Source: Clostridiaceae bacterium M8S5 | GTDB lineage: Bacteria; Bacillota; Clostridia; Tissierellales; MCWD3 | Length of the DNA stretch: 64,000 nucleotides | Direction: 5' to 3' | Assembly: GCA_029227815.1 (NCBI GenBank) | Contig: CP118523.1 | Coordinates: 1,612,001 to 1,676,000 of the forward strand | Shown here: positions 61,902 to 64,000 of the stretch, piece after piece | How positions within the stretch are numbered: position 1 is the first letter of the stretch | How the letters are laid out: each line of letters begins with the position of its first letter | Notes under the pieces: generated by a model | The model's database searches: none | Told to the model about the DNA's origin: nothing | What the model saw: the letters and a program-made list of their open reading frames with translations, nothing else | Made by a program: the position numbers and the translations under genes

Positions 61902-64000
61902 GACGACGATTATTATCAATTTATATTGCTTTAGCTATAGTTGTATCAAATATAACTATAGCTTTAGATGTATATTCAGTAGGTAGCCAAAATATTGAGA
62001 ATAAAATAGAGGTTCATTTTCTAACTGAAAATGATAATTTAGAGAATTTTGAATTGATAGAGAATATGAATGTGAATAAATCAATAGAGATGTGGCACTA
62101 CAGTGGAAACTATTGGAAGATAACTATGAGAGGTAGAACCATTAAGCTTAGAGATAACGAGATGGAAGACAACTGGGATAAACCTGATTACTTAGGACAA
62201 AAACTTATGGAAGAAGATACAGATATACTATTTGAAATAAATTTGCCTCAAAAGGTTAGAGATGAATTAGAAAGGCTCAGCAATGGAGAAAAAATACATG
62301 TATATATAAATAAGAGCACACTTAATATTGACAGGATATTTCAAAACGAAAAACCTCCTACGTTTGAAATAGAAGGAGATAAGATTATAATACATGCATA
62401 TCCTAAGTTAAATTGTTTAAGAAGAAAATACGACTATTATGTATCTGGGTTAGAAAAAAAGATACCTATAGTCATAGATAAATACGGCCATAACGTATAC
62501 GCAATGTATGGACGATATAACAACAAAAAACTAGGAATGGCATATGGGACACATACAGCCGAAGAAGGGAAAATACCATATAATAAAATTATAAATAATA
62601 GAGGTTATTTAGAAGACGGATTTATAGTAAATACATTTAAAGATGGTGTTAAAACACCAAAAGAATCATCACAAATAAAAATAGGTATAGATACATTCAA
62701 ATATGCAGGAGCAGTAGGACTGATGTTTAGGTATCCTATGGAAATAAAGTTCTACAAAAAACCTCTAGGAAAAAAGGTCAACGTCAAGCATATAACAAAG
62801 TCAGGGAGAGCGCTGGCTAAATATGACTATAGCAAGGAAGTATCTAAGAATAAACCTCTAAACATAAAACAAACGTTAATAAGTGGGTTTGAAATAACTG
62901 GGTCAATGATAGCATACGACCAAGTACCAACAAACAAAACTCTGCCAAGAGACTATCAAATCACATATAATGAAAGATATAATGAAGTCAACATAGTGTA
63001 TATATATCAAAAGCATCAAGATGAAGATATGAGCAAAGACAATATGGACCCAGAAGCTTTAGCAGTTATAAAAGCAGATGATAGAGGTATGGAGCTATTT
63101 AATGTAGAGAAAGGTATACCAACAACAGAGGATTTATATGTAAACGTACTATGTAATAAATATCTCATGAAATACACGTTTAAGCAAAAGAGTGATGTAA
63201 AAGATTGTGAAGTGACAGCTAGAAAAGAGTATACATTGAGATGGTCAGAGGAAGAAGGAACGGGAAAAGATAAAAAAATAGTTCAAAAAGAAGATGTAGA
63301 GGTAGTTACAGAAACAGTAACAGTACCAAGAGAATACTCATATTGGTACATAGATAACCTTGAAGTTTACGAGTTAATAGGATCATCAATAAACAACAAA
63401 GCACTTCCAAGTGGAAAAGTATATCTACAGCCAAATGGTTATAGGTCGCCAATAGTTGAAGTAGAGCATAGTGATGATTTAGATGATCATATAGAAGAGC
63501 CAGAGTTAAATATAGAGCTTGAGCCAGAGACTATAACAGGAGGGTTAGGAAATAAACCTTCACCATCAGGAGATTTTCAATCAGAAGCAGATGAAAAGCT
63601 AGAGGAACTAAAAGTAAAAAATGACAAACTCGTATTTAATGGTCAAGTCATAATGTCAGATAAACTAGTAGTAAAAGAAGCTCCAAAGCCTATTAGTATA
63701 GAAGACAGCGATCAAATATCTAAAGATACATTATACAATAAAAATCTAACAATAGATGCTGTAAAGAGGAACAGAGTTTATGAAAGTACAGGAAACATAA
63801 AATATAGAGCGATAACAAGAGTGAATCCTACTTATGGGCAGGAATACACTCATGAGATATCGGATATAAACTCAGTAACAGTTCACACACCAGTAGTATG
63901 TTATGCAGATGTATACGATGATAGAAACTTCAATCAAGAGTTAAATCCAATAGATAGCAGAAGGTCACTAATACTAGGAAGACCATCAAGCTTTACACTA
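61895..64000 (+). CDS. DUF5704-type exported protein, 3' end beyond window
   Basis: An open frame of 702 codons running off the end. A GTG at 61895 with GGGAGGAAA ten bases upstream starts VVRRRLLSIYIALAIVVSNI, a signal peptide; it overlaps the SLH gene by 7 bp. The mature part contains YKFAGAVGLMFRYP-like (FKYAGAVGLMFRYPMEIKFY) and REYSYWYIDNLEVYELIGSS, and an acidic linker (DDHIEEPELNIELEPE) near residue 535. This pattern matches DUF5704 proteins of clostridia, large exported proteins of unknown function. Co-translation with an SLH protein suggests a shared surface role. Confidence 0.7.
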   Translation, partial: MVRRRLLSIYIALAIVVSNITIALDVYSVGSQNIENKIEVHFLTENDNLENFELIENMNVNKSIEMWHYSGNYWKITMRGRTIKLRDNEMEDNWDKPDYLGQKLMEEDTDILFEINLPQKVRDELERLSNGEKIHVYINKSTLNIDRIFQNEKPPTFEIEGDKIIIHAYPKLNCLRRKYDYYVSGLEKKIPIVIDKYGHNVYAMYGRYNNKKLGMAYGTHTAEEGKIPYNKIINNRGYLEDGFIVNTFKDGVKTPKESSQIKIGIDTFKYAGAVGLMFRYPMEIKFYKKPLGKKVNVKHITKSGRALAKYDYSKEVSKNKPLNIKQTLISGFEITGSMIAYDQVPTNKTLPRDYQITYNERYNEVNIVYIYQKHQDEDMSKDNMDPEALAVIKADDRGMELFNVEKGIPTTEDLYVNVLCNKYLMKYTFKQKSDVKDCEVTARKEYTLRWSEEEGTGKDKKIVQKEDVEVVTETVTVPREYSYWYIDNLEVYELIGSSINNKALPSGKVYLQPNGYRSPIVEVEHSDDLDDHIEEPELNIELEPETITGGLGNKPSPSGDFQSEADEKLEELKVKNDKLVFNGQVIMSDKLVVKEAPKPISIEDSDQISKDTLYNKNLTIDAVKRNRVYESTGNIKYRAITRVNPTYGQEYTHEISDINSVTVHTPVVCYADVYDDRNFNQELNPIDSRRSLILGRPSSFTL

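Overview
The window is low-GC, AT-rich chromosomal DNA from an anaerobic spore-forming Firmicute of class Clostridia. This rests on the spoVA genes, a YunB-type protein, a SpoIID-family protein, a DUF3787 small protein, the SCIFF peptide with its radical SAM maturase, HemZ, GTG/TTG starts behind strong AGGAGG sites, and a T-box leader. I cannot name the genus from sequence alone. No rRNA, tRNA, CRISPR array, prophage or intact transposase was seen.

Layout. 1-1119: end of a spoVA operon. 1529-4720 (minus): a large class A penicillin-binding protein with an Asn/Asp-rich tail. 5126-12749: pepP, a yunB-like gene, hflX, a HEAT-repeat protein, a Nudix-fold protein that has lost most of its catalytic residues, an IMPACT/YigZ protein, two half-size TauE/SafE transporters (minus) and nadE. 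12825-18859: a small secreted Cys protein (minus), then a four-gene ABC importer (DUF3798 lipoprotein, double ATPase, two permeases). 18925-19575 (minus): a secreted beta-rich protein with a perfect palindromic operator-like site. 19868-23577: yebC, then argG-argH on the minus strand.

23640-25622 is the most unusual stretch and was empty of called genes. It holds a tandem duplication of a cassette. Each copy has a consensus sigma-A promoter, a 39-49 residue Cys-containing peptide ending in Cys-Gly-Gly, a conserved dyad just after the stop, a long hairpin, and a convergent DUF3787 gene. The DUF3787 gene is intact in copy 2 and decayed in copy 1. The peptides share the pattern M-x-L-R-K-x-L ... 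T-G-x-E-P-I-x3-C-x-C ... C-G-G and look like precursors of a modified peptide, but no dedicated modifying enzyme lies beside them.

25623-28129: an unrecognised helical protein, a BofC-like protein and a flavodoxin-family protein. 28575-40524 is a long co-oriented block: ruvC-ruvA-ruvB (behind a likely LexA box), a SpoIID-family gene, queA, tgt, yajC, a TIGR04086-type membrane protein, the SCIFF precursor and maturase, a gamma-carbonic-anhydrase-like protein, secD, secF and a LapA-domain protein. 40593-46384 is an accessory block: a C92-type amidase and a beta-rich membrane-anchored partner (minus), a GPP34-like protein, an ABC-2 exporter with a GntR regulator, and a membrane protein. 46691-59866 returns to core genes: recJ, apt, relA, dtd, an unusual MerR-methyltransferase fusion, an MFS exporter, an MBL hydrolase, hemZ, and aspS behind a consensus promoter and T-box. 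The hisS gene often found between hemZ and aspS is absent. 60047-64000: a Cys-motif protein of unknown role, an SLH-domain protein and a DUF5704-type protein that runs off the end.

Two families of short dispersed repeats are present: a palindromic element of about 120 bp in three copies, each next to a terminator-like hairpin, and a 56-bp direct repeat with a diverged relative 25 kb away.
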